Source: Candidatus Alistipes stercoravium
GTDB taxonomy: Bacteria; Bacteroidota; Bacteroidia; Bacteroidales; Rikenellaceae
DNA length: 60,899 bases
Assembly (NCBI GenBank): GCA_019119615.1
Contig: DWWQ01000014.1
Span: 1-60,899, forward strand
Reading direction: 5' to 3'
Of this stretch, positions 15,445 through 27,984 are shown one piece after another. The translations under genes were made by a program, and so were the position numbers. Positions within the stretch are counted from its first letter, which is position 1, and each line of letters begins with the position of its first letter. Below the pieces are notes generated by a model. That model did not search any database and was not told the DNA's origin. It worked only from the letters and a program-made list of their open reading frames with translations.

Positions 15445-17997
15445 ATGCTAACAGAAGAAGAAAAGAATGCCGGTTTGGTGGGGCGGATCATCCCCATCAA
15501 TATCGAAGAGCAGATGAAGTCGGCCTACATCGACTACTCGATGTCGGTGATCGTGTCGCGCGCCCTACCCGACGTGCGGGACGGCCTGAAACCCGTACAC
15601 CGACGCATCCTCTACGATATGAGCGCCGAGCTCAACCTCTACTCGGACAAACCCACCCGTAAGTCGGCCCGTATCGTCGGCGACGTACTCGGTAAGTTCC
15701 ACCCCCACGGCGACTCGTCGGTCTACGACGCCATGGTCCGCCTGGCCCAGGAGTGGTCGATGCGTTACCCGCTCGTGGACGGGCAGGGTAACTTCGGATC
15801 GATGGACGGCGACTCGCCGGCCGCCATGCGTTATACCGAGGCCCGCATGAAGAAGATCACCGACGAGGTGATGGCCGACATCGACAAGGAGACGGTCGAT
15901 TGGACGCTCAACTTCGACGATACGATTCCCGAACCGACGGTGCTGCCGACGAAGATTCCGCTGCTGATTGTGAACGGCGCGAGCGGTATCGCCGTGGGTA
16001 TGGCGACGAACATGGCCCCGCACAACCTCTCGGAGGTCGTGGATGCCTGCTGCGCCTATGTCGATAATCCCGAGATTACGGGTGAGGAACTGCTGCACTA
16101 CGTCAAGGGCCCCGACTTCCCGACCGGCGGCATCATCTACGGGTACGAAGGGGTCAAGGAGGCGATGCTCACGGGCCGCGGCCGCGTGGTCATGCGCGCC
16201 AAGACCGAAATCGAGCATACCCCCTCGGGTCGCGAGTGCATCGTGATCACCGAGATCCCCTACATGATCAACAAGGCCGAGATGATCAAGAAGATCGCCG
16301 ACATGATCAATGACAAGAAGATCGACGGCATCTCCTACATCAACGACGAGTCGGACCGCAACGGCCTGCGCATCATCATCATCCTGAAACATGACGCCGT
16401 GGCGAGCGTGGTGCTCAACACGCTGTTCAAGAATACGCCGCTGCAGACCTCGTTTGCCGTGAACAACATCGCGCTGGTGAACGGCCGTCCGCAGCTGCTT
16501 ACGATGCGCGATCTGATCCGCCACTTCATCGACCACCGCCACGATGTGGTGGTGCGCCGCACGCGCTACGACAAGCGCAAGGCCGAGGAGCGCCTGCACA
16601 TCGTGCTGGGCCTGCTGATCGCCCAGGACAACATCGACGAGATCGTGCGGATCATCCGTTCGTCGAAGACCCCCGACGAGGCCAAGCAGACGATGATGGA
16701 GCGCTTCGAGCTGGACGACATCCAGGCTTCGGCGATCATCGAGATGCGCCTGCGCGCCCTGACGGGGCTCGAGCACGGCAAACTTGTTGCCGAGCGCGAC
16801 GAGCTGATGGCTCTCATCGCCCATCTCACGGAAGTGCTGGCCAACGTGGCGATGCAGATGCAGATTGTCAAGGACGAGCTGCTGGAGATCAAGGAGAAGT
16901 ACGGCGACGAGCGCCGCTCGCAGATTGTCTACGCTTCGGAGGAGTTCAATCCCGAGGATTTCTACGCCGACGACGACATGGTCATCACCATCTCGCACAT
17001 GGGATACATCAAGCGCACGCCGCTGGCCGAGTACCGTACGCAGAACCGCGGCGGGGTGGGTGCCAAGGGCAGTGCCACGCGCGACGAGGACTTCATCGAG
17101 CACATCTACGTCGCCTCGATGCACAATACGATGCTCTTCTTCACGGAGAAGGGCCGCTGCTACTGGCTCAAGGTCTACGAAATTCCCGAGGGTACGCGCT
17201 CGTCGAAGGGCCGCGCCATTCAGAACGTCATCCAGATCGAGCCCGAGGACAAGGTCCGCGCCTATATCAACGTCAAGCGGCTGGACGATGCGGAGTATGT
17301 GAACAACAACTTCATCATCATGTGTACCAAGGACGGTACGATCAAGAAGACGAAGCTCGAAGCCTACTCGCGTCCGCGCCAGAACGGTGTCAATGCCATC
17401 GTGATCCGCGAGGGCGACCAGCTCATCGAGGCCAAGCTCACGAGCGGCGAGGCCGAGGTGATGATCGCGGCCCGCGAAGGCAAGGCGATCCGCTTCAACG
17501 AAAATACGGTGCGCCCGATCGGACGTGTCGGCGCCGGCGTGCGCGGCATCTCGATCGACGAATCGGACGAGGTGGTCGGCATGATCTGCGTGGAGCCCGA
17601 CTCGAAGCAGGACGTGCTGGTATTGAGCGAGAACGGTTACGGAAAGCGTACCGATCTGGATGAGTACCGCATCACGAACCGCGGCGGCAAGGGTGTCAAG
17701 ACCATCAACATTACCGAAAAGACAGGCAAACTCATATCGATCCAGGCCGTTACGGACGATAACGACCTGATGATCATCAACCGTTCGGGACTCACCATAC
17801 GCACCGCCGTGTCGCAGATCCGTCTTGCGGGACGCGCTACGCAGGGCGTGCGTATCATCAATCTCCGCGAAGGGGACGCCATCGCCTCGGTGATGGCCGT
17901 GCCGGCCGCCGGAGCCGATGAAGATATCGAGTCCGCGGAGTCGGCGGCAGAGGGTGTTGCAACACCTGCCGGTCCGGAGTCTCCTGCGGAGCAGTAG
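15445..17997 (+). CDS. gyrA: DNA gyrase subunit A
   Basis: An 850-residue breakage-reunion subunit of gyrase, which introduces negative supercoils. The catalytic tyrosine is in [10 protein letters not shown] (Tyr130). The quinolone-pocket block reads [17 protein letters not shown], keeping the Ser and Asp equivalent to E. coli Ser83 and Asp87. The C-terminal beta-pinwheel has GyrA-box-like turns ([19 protein letters not shown]) needed for DNA wrapping, which separates it from the ParC at 7181. It ends in a short acidic Glu/Ala/Pro tail. It has its own promoter and is followed by an independent gene. Confidence 0.96.
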   Translation: MLTEEEKNAGLVGRIIPINIEEQMKSAYIDYSMSVIVSRALPDVRDGLKPVHRRILYDMSAELNLYSDKPTRKSARIVGDVLGKFHPHGDSSVYDAMVRLAQEWSMRYPLVDGQGNFGSMDGDSPAAMRYTEARMKKITDEVMADIDKETVDWTLNFDDTIPEPTVLPTKIPLLIVNGASGIAVGMATNMAPHNLSEVVDACCAYVDNPEITGEELLHYVKGPDFPTGGIIYGYEGVKEAMLTGRGRVVMRAKTEIEHTPSGRECIVITEIPYMINKAEMIKKIADMINDKKIDGISYINDESDRNGLRIIIILKHDAVASVVLNTLFKNTPLQTSFAVNNIALVNGRPQLLTMRDLIRHFIDHRHDVVVRRTRYDKRKAEERLHIVLGLLIAQDNIDEIVRIIRSSKTPDEAKQTMMERFELDDIQASAIIEMRLRALTGLEHGKLVAERDELMALIAHLTEVLANVAMQMQIVKDELLEIKEKYGDERRSQIVYASEEFNPEDFYADDDMVITISHMGYIKRTPLAEYRTQNRGGVGAKGSATRDEDFIEHIYVASMHNTMLFFTEKGRCYWLKVYEIPEGTRSSKGRAIQNVIQIEPEDKVRAYINVKRLDDAEYVNNNFIIMCTKDGTIKKTKLEAYSRPRQNGVNAIVIREGDQLIEAKLTSGEAEVMIAAREGKAIRFNENTVRPIGRVGAGVRGISIDESDEVVGMICVEPDSKQDVLVLSENGYGKRTDLDEYRITNRGGKGVKTINITEKTGKLISIQAVTDDNDLMIINRSGLTIRTAVSQIRLAGRATQGVRIINLREGDAIASVMAVPAAGADEDIESAESAAEGVATPAGPESPAEQ

Positions 17998-18071
17998 CCT
18001 TTGGCGCGCGGCGCGGGGGAGGTCCCGCGATGTGATAGAAATGGAACAATTAAACTAAATTTTTATTGATT

Positions 18072-19424
18072 ATGAAAAAGACGATTTTGACGGCTCTGGC
18101 CGCAATGCTTCTGGCTGTTCCCGCAGTGCAGGCCCAGAAGGTGAACAAGGAGGCGCTCCTGTCGAAGATCGAGAAGAGCGACGAAGCCGTTGTCGATGCC
18201 AAGAAGGGTGCAAAGGCTGCAACCTGGATTGCCCGCGGCAAGGCCTATTACGATGCCGCCGTGGCTGCCACGAAGAGCCTTTTTGCCGGACTCGACGGCG
18301 CGATGCTCAAACTGGCTGACGGCGATCCCACGTCCGTAGGTACGGAGACGGTGAACGGCGTGGAGTATGAAGCCTGGGTATATCCCTTCTATACGGCCTA
18401 TATGGAGGGCGGCAAGGTGAAGACCTGGAAGCAGACCCAGTCGATTTACGACGGAGCCATCGAGAAGGCGCTCGAATCCTATGAGAAGGCCTACGAACTC
18501 GATCCCAAGAGCGCTTCGAAGGTAAAGGAGGGTCTCCAGCAGATCAGCGATTTCTGCTCGCAGGTCGGCAATGCCGGTCTGGATACGGGCGCTTTCGTAG
18601 AGGCTGCCGATTCCTACATTCTGGCATTCAAGGCCCAGTCCTGCCCCGCCTATAAGGGGAACCCCGATCCCGCGCTGCTCTATTATGCCGGCTATCTGCG
18701 TACGGTGGACGGTGCGACCAACCCCGAGTCGTTCGTGCTGGGCGGTGAGTATCTCTCCCGGGCAATCGACATGGGTTATGCCGATGAGGAGGGTAACATC
18801 TACTACTACCTCTTCCACTGCTACTACGGACAGAAGGACAAGGATCGTTCGTTCCTCGAGAAGGCCAAGCAGATGCTGCTCTCCGGCGTCGAGAAGTTCC
18901 CGAAGAACGACCGCATCATCGACGGTCTGGTGCAGCTCTATACCTCGCCCGACGACAAGGTGGGTGATCCGGCCGATCTGATCACTCTGATCGACAAGGC
19001 CATCGAGGTCAATCCCTCGAGTGTGGATCTGTGGTTCGGCCGCGGCCGTATCTTCTATGCCCTGAAGGATTACGATCAGAGCATCGAGTCGTTCAAGAAG
19101 GTCGTGGAGCTCATGCCCGATCTCTATGAAGGCAACTACTACCTGGGAGTCTTCTATACGATCAAGGGCGACGAGGCCAACAAGGTGATCAACGAGAAGC
19201 AGTACAGCAGCCAGGCCGCCTACGACGAGGATCTCAAGGGTGTGAACGCCATCTATATGGAGGCGGTTCCCTACCTGGAGAAGGCCCTCGAGATCAAGGC
19301 TAACGATCCCAATACGCTGGAGCTCCTCAAGTCGATCTGCTTCCGTTTGCGCGACGAGGCCGGCATGATGGACAAGTATACGAAGTACAACGAACTCTTC
19401 AAGCAGGTTCAGGGTCAGGAGTAA
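18072..19424 (+). CDS. Secreted tetratricopeptide-repeat protein
   Basis: A 450-residue exported protein with a clean signal peptide (MKKTILTALAAMLL through about AQA). The middle has helical repeats; the clearest TPR-like unit is at the C-terminal half (VDLWFGRGRIFYALKDYDQS then IESFKKVVELMPDLYEGNYY). Function unknown; such periplasmic TPR proteins usually act as scaffolds. The ATG at 18072 is chosen over an upstream in-frame TTG. It sits 74 bases after gyrA and is closed by a strong terminator, so it may be co-transcribed with gyrA or have its own promoter that I do not see clearly. Confidence 0.8.
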   Translation: MKKTILTALAAMLLAVPAVQAQKVNKEALLSKIEKSDEAVVDAKKGAKAATWIARGKAYYDAAVAATKSLFAGLDGAMLKLADGDPTSVGTETVNGVEYEAWVYPFYTAYMEGGKVKTWKQTQSIYDGAIEKALESYEKAYELDPKSASKVKEGLQQISDFCSQVGNAGLDTGAFVEAADSYILAFKAQSCPAYKGNPDPALLYYAGYLRTVDGATNPESFVLGGEYLSRAIDMGYADEEGNIYYYLFHCYYGQKDKDRSFLEKAKQMLLSGVEKFPKNDRIIDGLVQLYTSPDDKVGDPADLITLIDKAIEVNPSSVDLWFGRGRIFYALKDYDQSIESFKKVVELMPDLYEGNYYLGVFYTIKGDEANKVINEKQYSSQAAYDEDLKGVNAIYMEAVPYLEKALEIKANDPNTLELLKSICFRLRDEAGMMDKYTKYNELFKQVQGQE

Positions 19425-19449
19425 TTCCGCCGCGAACAACCGGAAAGAC

Positions 19450-19482
19450 AAAACCCCGGAGGTCGAACCTCCGGGGTTTTTC
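19450..19482. terminator. Bidirectional terminator
   Basis: A perfect 14-base stem (19450-19463 with 19467-19480), CGA loop and T runs on both strands, between convergent genes. Confidence 0.92.
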
Positions 19483-19600
19483 TTGTGTGTTTCAAGACCT
19501 GGCCGTGCCTTTTGCGGCTGTGTGTCCCGCGGCCTTGATCGTGGTCTCTTTTTGCAGCAGGATTTGCGCCGATCGTTCTGTCCTCTCCCCGCCTCGGTGC

Positions 19601-20932
19601 CTACGCTTCGGCGCGGGCCTTCTCGTGGATGGCGCGCAGGCGTCCGGTCATGAAGTATTGCAGCACGCCGCGCAGGAACATGTAGAGCGTGAAGGCGAGC
19701 CACAAGGCGTTGTTCCCGATCGCAGGATGCAGGGCGTAATAGATGCCGAAGTAGGCCGCTGTGGCCAGGAACATCGAGTTGCGCATGACGCGCGTTTCGG
19801 TGGCTCCGACCATGATGCCGTCCATGATGAAGGGCATGGCCGAGGCGATCGGGATGATAATGATCCAGACGATGTACTGTCCTGCCGTTTCGATCAGGGC
19901 GGCGGCATTGGTTGCCGTGGGGCTGATGAACAGGCCGACCAGATCGCGCCACCAGATGATGTAGATGACGACGAATGCGGCCGATACGGCCGTTCCCCAT
20001 GCGATGCACCCCTTCAGGCAGCGGCGCAGCGAACCTCCGTCGCGGGCACCGATAAAACGGCCCGTCAGCGCTTCGGCGGCATAGGCGAAGCCGTCGTTCA
20101 TGTAGGAGAACATCGTGAAGAGCTCGAGCAGCAGGGCATTTACGGCCAGCAGCTCCTGGTTGCCCAGACGCGCCGAGGAGCCGGTGAAGAAGGTGTAGAC
20201 CGCCACGATGCAGAACGTGCGGAGAATGATGTCGCGGTTGATGATGAAGTAGGTCTTCAGCGGACGCAGGTCGAGCACTTCGGACCAGTCGATCAGTCGG
20301 ATGATGCGGCGGTATTTCGCGATGAGCAGTACCGATGCAAGCAGTACGCCGGTCCATTGGGCGATGACCGAGGCGTAGGCGATGCCCACGATGCCCATGT
20401 CCATGCCGAAGGCGAACCAGAGGCTGCAGAGCGTGTGGATGATGTTCACGGTGATGGCCGTGCACATCGGGAACAGGGCGTTCTGCATGCCGGTGTACCA
20501 GCCGTTGAATCCGAAGAGCATGATTCCTGCCGGTACGGCCCAGATGCGGGCGTAGAAGTATTCGCGGGTCATCTCGCTGCCGTGCATGGCCCAGAGCGCC
20601 ATCTCACCGACGGGATACTGCAGCAGAACCATCAGCAGCCCCATGGCGCCGGCTGCGGCCAGGGCGCGGGCCAGCATGTTGGCGCACTCGCGGAAATTCC
20701 CGGCGCCGAAGGCCTGGGCCGTGAGCCCGCTCGTGCCCATGCGCACGAACGAGCAGTTCCAGTAGATGAAGTTGAAGATCGAAACCCCGATGGCCAGCGC
20801 ACCGATGGCTGCCGCCGAATCGTCGCCCCAATGCCCGGCGATGGCCGTCGAGACGATACCCATGAGCGGCACGGTGATGTTCGAGACGATGTTCGGGAGC
20901 GCGATGCGCAGTATTTCGCGGTTCATGTTCAT
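19601..20932 (-). CDS. MATE-family efflux transporter (DinF-like)
   Basis: A 443-residue, roughly twelve-helix inner-membrane antiporter. The N-terminal LRIALPNIVSNITVPLMGIV, AGHWGDDSAAAIGALAIG and GTSGLTAQAFGAG segments are typical of MATE pumps of the DinF branch, which export organic cations using sodium or proton gradients. The substrate is unknown. The start is ATG at 20932 or 20926 (Met-Asn-Met-Asn); a longer frame to 21142 is not protein-like and crosses the promoter. The gene is divergent from the pseudouridine synthase gene. Confidence 0.9.
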   Translation of the reverse strand: MNMNREILRIALPNIVSNITVPLMGIVSTAIAGHWGDDSAAAIGALAIGVSIFNFIYWNCSFVRMGTSGLTAQAFGAGNFRECANMLARALAAAGAMGLLMVLLQYPVGEMALWAMHGSEMTREYFYARIWAVPAGIMLFGFNGWYTGMQNALFPMCTAITVNIIHTLCSLWFAFGMDMGIVGIAYASVIAQWTGVLLASVLLIAKYRRIIRLIDWSEVLDLRPLKTYFIINRDIILRTFCIVAVYTFFTGSSARLGNQELLAVNALLLELFTMFSYMNDGFAYAAEALTGRFIGARDGGSLRRCLKGCIAWGTAVSAAFVVIYIIWWRDLVGLFISPTATNAAALIETAGQYIVWIIIIPIASAMPFIMDGIMVGATETRVMRNSMFLATAAYFGIYYALHPAIGNNALWLAFTLYMFLRGVLQYFMTGRLRAIHEKARAEA

Positions 20933-20941
20933 ATACGGATG

Positions 20942-20949
20942 CAAAGATA
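20942..20949 (-). promoter_or_regulatory. -7 promoter element for the MATE gene
   Basis: TATCTTTG on the minus strand, only 9 bases from the first ATG, so the transcript leader would be very short. Confidence 0.6.
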
Positions 20950-21034
20950 AGGCAAAAGAGGCGATATTATGGCTTTGTGAAGCTTTTATCTGCAAATGGG
21001 GCTTATGGATGTACGGCAATCCGGAAAAATGGAT

Positions 21035-21042
21035 TACCTTTG
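21035..21042 (+). promoter_or_regulatory. -7 promoter element for the pseudouridine synthase gene
   Basis: TACCTTTG matches TAnnTTTG; it would give a leader of about 110 bases to the ATG at 21159. Confidence 0.6.
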
Positions 21043-21158
21043 CCGGCGACAAGCCGACGGTTCGGGCGGCGACATTCCGGCGATGCGGCGGATTCCTGCG
21101 ATCCGCATCCGGAACGGACGGCCCGCGGACGGACGGCTTCAACTAATCGATAGAGAAG

Positions 21159-22442
21159 ATGAAAGATCAGAACAACGACTCGACCTCCGTACTGGCGCGC
21201 TTCGGACGCGACAAGCGCACCCGTACGGTGAAGGCTATGGCGGAGCGTGTCGAGCGTCGTCCGCGTTCGCAGCGTGATGCTGCCGACTCGGAACAACCCC
21301 ATGCACAGGAGTATCGTGCGAAGCGTACCTCCTACAATCCCCATTTTACGGCGGACAACCGTCCGAAGTTCGAACATGCCGAGCGTGCGTCGGAAGGGCG
21401 AGTGCGCTACGGCCGCTATGCCGATGACCGGGAGCGTTCGTCCGAAGGCTTCGGCAGCCGGAAGGAGGGTGAACAGACGCACCGTACCTACGGCGGCGGA
21501 AAGCCGCATGCGGCGGGCAGCGCCCCGCGGTCCTACGGAAGCCGCTCCGAGGGTGCAAAACGCCCCGCCTACGGGGAGAAACCCCGCGGCGGCAAGCCCG
21601 CATCCCGCGGCGGTTATGGGGAACACGGTGCCGGGACGCGTACCTTCAAACCCTATGGCAAACCATCCGTACGCCGGGACGATTCCCGCCCGGCCTCCTA
21701 TCCGAAATACGATCCGGCCCGTCAGACGGGCGCGATCCGTCTGAACCGTTTCCTGGCCCAGTCGGGTATCTGCTCGCGCCGCGAGGCCGACGACTTCATC
21801 ACGGCAGGCGTGGTTTCGGTAAACGGCAAGATCGTTACGGAACTGGGCACGAAGGTGCTCCCGACCGACGAGGTGCGTTTCAACGACAGCCGCGTGCAGG
21901 GCGAGAAGAAGGTCTACCTGGTGCTGAACAAGCCCAAGGGATATGTTACCTCGCTCGATGATCCGCATGCCGACAAGACGGTGATGGATCTGGTCAAGGG
22001 CGCTTGCGAGGAGCGCATCTATCCCGTGGGACGCCTCGACAAGAACAGTGTCGGGCTGCTGCTCTTCACCAACGACGGCGACCTGACCAAGCAGCTCACG
22101 CACCCCTCGTACCGCAAGAAGAAGATCTACCAGGTGTCGCTCGACAAGCCGCTGACGCGGGCCGACATGGACCGTATCGCCGAGGGCGTAACGCTGGAGG
22201 ACGGCGAGATATATGCCGACGAGATCTCCTACGTCAAGGAGAACAAGCAGGAGGTAGGCATCGAGATCCACTCGGGCCGCAACCGCATCGTGCGCCGAAT
22301 CTTCGAGTCGCTGGGCTACACGGTAACCAAACTCGACCGCGTCTACTATGCGGGTCTTACGAAAAAGAACCTCAAGCGGGGCGCCTGGCGCTTCTTGACG
22401 CGCGAGGAGGTCGAACGGTTGAAGTCCGGACAGTACGAATAG
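21159..22442 (+). CDS. RsuA/RluB-family rRNA pseudouridine synthase with long disordered N-terminus
   Basis: A 427-residue protein. Residues 1-190 are low complexity, rich in Arg, Gly, Ser and Tyr with few hydrophobics. An S4 RNA-binding domain follows (about 193-240: IRLNRFLAQSGICSRREAD), then the catalytic domain with its aspartate in GRLDKNSVGLLL and the NRIVRRIFESLGY motif. The enzyme would isomerise a uridine in large- or small-subunit rRNA; the exact position cannot be told. The basic tail nearly doubles the usual length of about 240 and could add RNA affinity. Arg/Gly-rich extensions on this family occur in other Bacteroidetes. Confidence 0.9.
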   Translation: MKDQNNDSTSVLARFGRDKRTRTVKAMAERVERRPRSQRDAADSEQPHAQEYRAKRTSYNPHFTADNRPKFEHAERASEGRVRYGRYADDRERSSEGFGSRKEGEQTHRTYGGGKPHAAGSAPRSYGSRSEGAKRPAYGEKPRGGKPASRGGYGEHGAGTRTFKPYGKPSVRRDDSRPASYPKYDPARQTGAIRLNRFLAQSGICSRREADDFITAGVVSVNGKIVTELGTKVLPTDEVRFNDSRVQGEKKVYLVLNKPKGYVTSLDDPHADKTVMDLVKGACEERIYPVGRLDKNSVGLLLFTNDGDLTKQLTHPSYRKKKIYQVSLDKPLTRADMDRIAEGVTLEDGEIYADEISYVKENKQEVGIEIHSGRNRIVRRIFESLGYTVTKLDRVYYAGLTKKNLKRGAWRFLTREEVERLKSGQYE

Positions 22443-22466
22443 CGCGCGACACCGTGGCGTATATAA

Positions 22467-22499
22467 GAGAGCGGCCCTTCCGTCGGAGGGGCCGCTCTC
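22467..22499. terminator. Strong hairpin between convergent genes
   Basis: A 15-base stem (22467-22481 with 22485-22499, one G-T pair) and GTC loop. No T run follows, so it may act as a transcript 3' end stabiliser rather than an intrinsic terminator. Confidence 0.55.
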
Positions 22500-22518
22500 G
22501 TGTCTTGGAACTGCTGTG

Positions 22519-23748
22519 TCAGTGCGTGGCCCGGTACCAGGCGGTCTGCTGCCGGTCGATTACGATCTCGGGATCGACGCTCGGGTCGGAGGTCGTGATT
22601 CCCGAGAAGGTGTAGATCGGGTTCCGTCCGTTGCTCATCGAGTAGTAGTAGTCCGTATGGCGGTGCCAGGGTACGGTGCGTGCAAGCTGCCGTTCGAACT
22701 CATCGAGCAGGGCGGCGTCCGTGCAGAGGTGATGCACATAGTCGCCCATGTCGAAGAAGAGCGCCGGCGAGTAGCCGTCGAGCCGCTGGAGCTCTCCGAC
22801 CTGTGCGCTGTCGAACGTACAGGAGGTGTTGATGCGCCGCATGATGTCGGCCAGATCGTCCAGCTCGGCACAGCAGGTTACGCCGATCGTGCCGTAGGGG
22901 AATTCGTAGTTGCTGTAGAAGTTGTGGAAGGCGTCGCAGATCCCCTCGTAATTCACCTCTCCGAGCATGTGTTCCCCGGCCAGCGCATAGGGGAATCCGT
23001 AGGCCATGATCTCGGAGGTCGAGCCGATGAGGTAGTCCGTAACGTGGCGCAGGTCGTAGGCCACCTCGACCGACGACATGTAGCAGTCGTCGAAGAGGAT
23101 GTAGTCCATGTGCATTCCGGCCTGCGTAAGGGCTTCGGCCAGGGTCTGTATTTCGGTGCGGTTCGCGACATTCACCCCGCCGAACCAGCGGGTCAGCGGC
23201 CGGTCCGGTGCGGCATACTCCCAATACTCCTTGCGGCGCGGCAGCGACGAACGCTCCGGAGCCTTGGTCTGCGAGGCTACGGGAAGCCAGGCCATGCCGT
23301 GCGATCCGATGCTCATCGTGTAGCGGCGGGCCGGTGCCTCGGCCTTCACGTCGCCGAGTATCGAGGCGATGCCGGCTGTGGTGGTGAAGTCGACGGGTGC
23401 CTCGTATTCCTTGATCGTGCGTCGGACGCACTGACTCCCTGCGCGCTGCAACTCGAAGAGCGAACCCGTGGAGGAACTCTCCATGAAGAAGACAAGAACG
23501 CGGACCCCGTCGTCGATCCCGGCGGCAATGACGCTGGCCATGTCGTCGATATTGACGCGGAAGTAGGAGGTGAGGTTGTCCGACCAGGGCATGTACATCA
23601 GGTGGGTCTGTTCGACCGTGCCCGAAGGAATCGGCTCGGGGCTCGGCTTCTTCTCGCAGCAGGCTGTGAACAGCACGGCGGCGGCCAGCAGCAGAAGCAG
23701 CCTGCGGATTATTTGTAGGTGCGGGGTTTGAGGTTGTTGAATTGCCAT
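22519..23748 (-). CDS. Clostripain-family (C11) cysteine peptidase, lipoprotein
   Basis: A 409-residue predicted lipoprotein: hydrophobic stretch LLLLLAAAVLFTAC with lipid cysteine at 30. The caspase-like fold of clan CD is supported by the catalytic pair, His150 in SIGSHGMAW and Cys222 in FDDCYMSSVEVAY. C11 peptidases cleave after Arg or Lys. A surface or periplasmic location is expected. The only ATG (23748) lies 40 bases inside the preceding DUF4919 gene, giving an overlapping pair; the first ~15 residues are unlike a signal peptide, so a non-ATG start further in is possible. Target proteins unknown. Confidence 0.85.
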   Translation of the reverse strand: MAIQQPQTPHLQIIRRLLLLLAAAVLFTACCEKKPSPEPIPSGTVEQTHLMYMPWSDNLTSYFRVNIDDMASVIAAGIDDGVRVLVFFMESSSTGSLFELQRAGSQCVRRTIKEYEAPVDFTTTAGIASILGDVKAEAPARRYTMSIGSHGMAWLPVASQTKAPERSSLPRRKEYWEYAAPDRPLTRWFGGVNVANRTEIQTLAEALTQAGMHMDYILFDDCYMSSVEVAYDLRHVTDYLIGSTSEIMAYGFPYALAGEHMLGEVNYEGICDAFHNFYSNYEFPYGTIGVTCCAELDDLADIMRRINTSCTFDSAQVGELQRLDGYSPALFFDMGDYVHHLCTDAALLDEFERQLARTVPWHRHTDYYYSMSNGRNPIYTFSGITTSDPSVDPEIVIDRQQTAWYRATH

Positions 23749-24446
23749 GTACGGTCGCGTTTATAGGTATAACCTTCGGGTTTGTTCCAGTAGATGCGGC
23801 TGAAGTCGAAGTAGAAGCCGCGGCGTTTCTTGCCCTCGACGACGTAGGGTACCGTGAGAGGTACGAATTCCACGGTGCGGCTGATGACCCGCGACTTGCC
23901 GTAGCTGTATCCTTCGAGCGTCAGCACGTCGAGTGCGTGGTCGAACATGAGGATATGGCGCGGGGTCTTCTGCGTGAACCCGTCTCCCGAGGAGAGGATC
24001 GTGCGCACCACGCCGTTCATGCGGTTCGCATAGGCGCGCTCCTGCTTCCGGTCGCCCAGGGCGCCGTAGGCATAGGACATCAGGTTGAGCAGCTTCGGGC
24101 TGAAGGGGTCGCGCTGCAGCGCGGCGTTGCCTGCCGAGATGAGTGCCTCGAGCGTCTGGGGCTCGGGACGGTCGGGGTCGAGCCCCGAAGCGAGCAACAG
24201 CACCTTGTCCAGATCGGGGTTGGTGTTGAGCGGCTTGTAGCTGTCCTGGTAGGCGTAGCCGTAGTAGAGGTAGTGGTAATCCTCGTCCGTCAGCGTCTCG
24301 TCGCCCGTATCGTAGCGCATCTTGAGCTCCGTGTAGTAGTAGGGCGAGTTCGTGTCGGTGATCTTGTCGAGGATATCCTCCTCGACGGGCACCTTCGCCG
24401 CGGCCAGCGCGGGAAGCAGCAGCGTAAGCAGCAGAAATCTTCTCAT
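23709..24446 (-). CDS. DUF4919 domain protein, exported
   Basis: A 245-residue protein with a short signal peptide (MRRFLLLTLLLPALAAA). The mature part matches the Bacteroidetes DUF4919 pattern: DILDKITDTNSPYYYTEL, a LTDEDYHYLYYGYAYQDSYK block and a C-terminal region with FYFDFSRIYW. No function is known for the family. It lies 37 bases after dapA on the same strand and its last codons overlap the clostripain gene by 40 bases, so the two products may act together. Confidence 0.8.
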   Translation of the reverse strand: MRRFLLLTLLLPALAAAKVPVEEDILDKITDTNSPYYYTELKMRYDTGDETLTDEDYHYLYYGYAYQDSYKPLNTNPDLDKVLLLASGLDPDRPEPQTLEALISAGNAALQRDPFSPKLLNLMSYAYGALGDRKQERAYANRMNGVVRTILSSGDGFTQKTPRHILMFDHALDVLTLEGYSYGKSRVISRTVEFVPLTVPYVVEGKKRRGFYFDFSRIYWNKPEGYTYKRDRTWQFNNLKPRTYK

Positions 24447-24483
24447 CGTTTCGTGAATCGGTATTTCTCCTACGAACGGAATT

Positions 24484-25383
24484 TTACCGCAAATCGTATT
24501 TGCGGATCAGTTCGCGGAACTTCGCATGCAGCCGTTCGGTACCCTCGACCAGCGGCAGACGCATCGTGGGAAGGATCTTGCCCATCTCCGCGAGAGCGGT
24601 CTTCACGCCTACGGGGTTCCCCTCCTCGAAGAGCGCCTGTACGGCTTCGTCCAGACAGGCATAGGCCTCTTCGGCACCCTCGAAATCGCCCTGCTTGGCC
24701 CGGTTCACGCACGCCATGAAACGCTGCGGGAAGGCGTTGGCCGCTACGGAGATCACGCCGTCGCCGCCGCGGCGCATGACTTCGAGCGTCATGCCGTCGT
24801 CGCCCGAGAGGACGAGAAAATCGTCGGGTCGCGCGTCGATGATCCGCTGGATCTGGTCGATGTTGCCCGAAGCCTCCTTTACGCCGATGACGTTCGGGAA
24901 GTCGCGGGCGATGCGCAGCGTCGTCTCGGCGGTCATGTTCACGCCCGAGCGGCCGGGGATGTTGTAGAGGATCACGGGTAGGGGCGAGTGCTCCGAAACG
25001 GTGCGGAAATGCTGGTAGAGACCCTCCTGCGAAGGCTTGTTGTAGTAGGGCGTAACGCTCAGGATGGCGTCGGCGCCGCGCAGGTCGAATTCGCGCAGCT
25101 GGTCGAGCACCTCCGAGGTGGAGTTGCCGCCGCAGCCCATGACCAGCGGCACGCGGCCGGCGATCTGGTTGGTGATGAACATGGCGATCACGGCCCGTTC
25201 GGGCATGTAGAGGGTCGGGGTCTCGGCCGTCGTGCCGAGAGCGACGATATAATCGACGCCGCCCTCGATGACATAGTCGATCATGCGGGCCAGCGCCTGG
25301 TAATCGACGCGGCCCTCCCGCGTGAAGGGGGTAATCATGGCGGCGCCTACGCCGGACAGTGCGGAATGTTTCATGGTATTCAT
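24484..25383 (-). CDS. dapA: 4-hydroxy-tetrahydrodipicolinate synthase
   Basis: A 299-residue aldolase condensing pyruvate with aspartate semialdehyde, the first step to lysine and diaminopimelate for the cell wall. The Schiff-base lysine is Lys169 in GVKEASG; Tyr140 in ILYNIPGR and Thr51-Thr52 in GTTAE complete the catalytic set. A start at 25374 (MKHSALS) is an alternative. It follows ligA by 18 bases, probably in one transcript. Confidence 0.95.
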   Translation of the reverse strand: MNTMKHSALSGVGAAMITPFTREGRVDYQALARMIDYVIEGGVDYIVALGTTAETPTLYMPERAVIAMFITNQIAGRVPLVMGCGGNSTSEVLDQLREFDLRGADAILSVTPYYNKPSQEGLYQHFRTVSEHSPLPVILYNIPGRSGVNMTAETTLRIARDFPNVIGVKEASGNIDQIQRIIDARPDDFLVLSGDDGMTLEVMRRGGDGVISVAANAFPQRFMACVNRAKQGDFEGAEEAYACLDEAVQALFEEGNPVGVKTALAEMGKILPTMRLPLVEGTERLHAKFRELIRKYDLR

Positions 25384-25401
25384 TGTTTTTCGTTTTCGTG
25401 T

Positions 25402-27979
<2,578 letters not shown>

Positions 27980-27984
27980 TCCGT

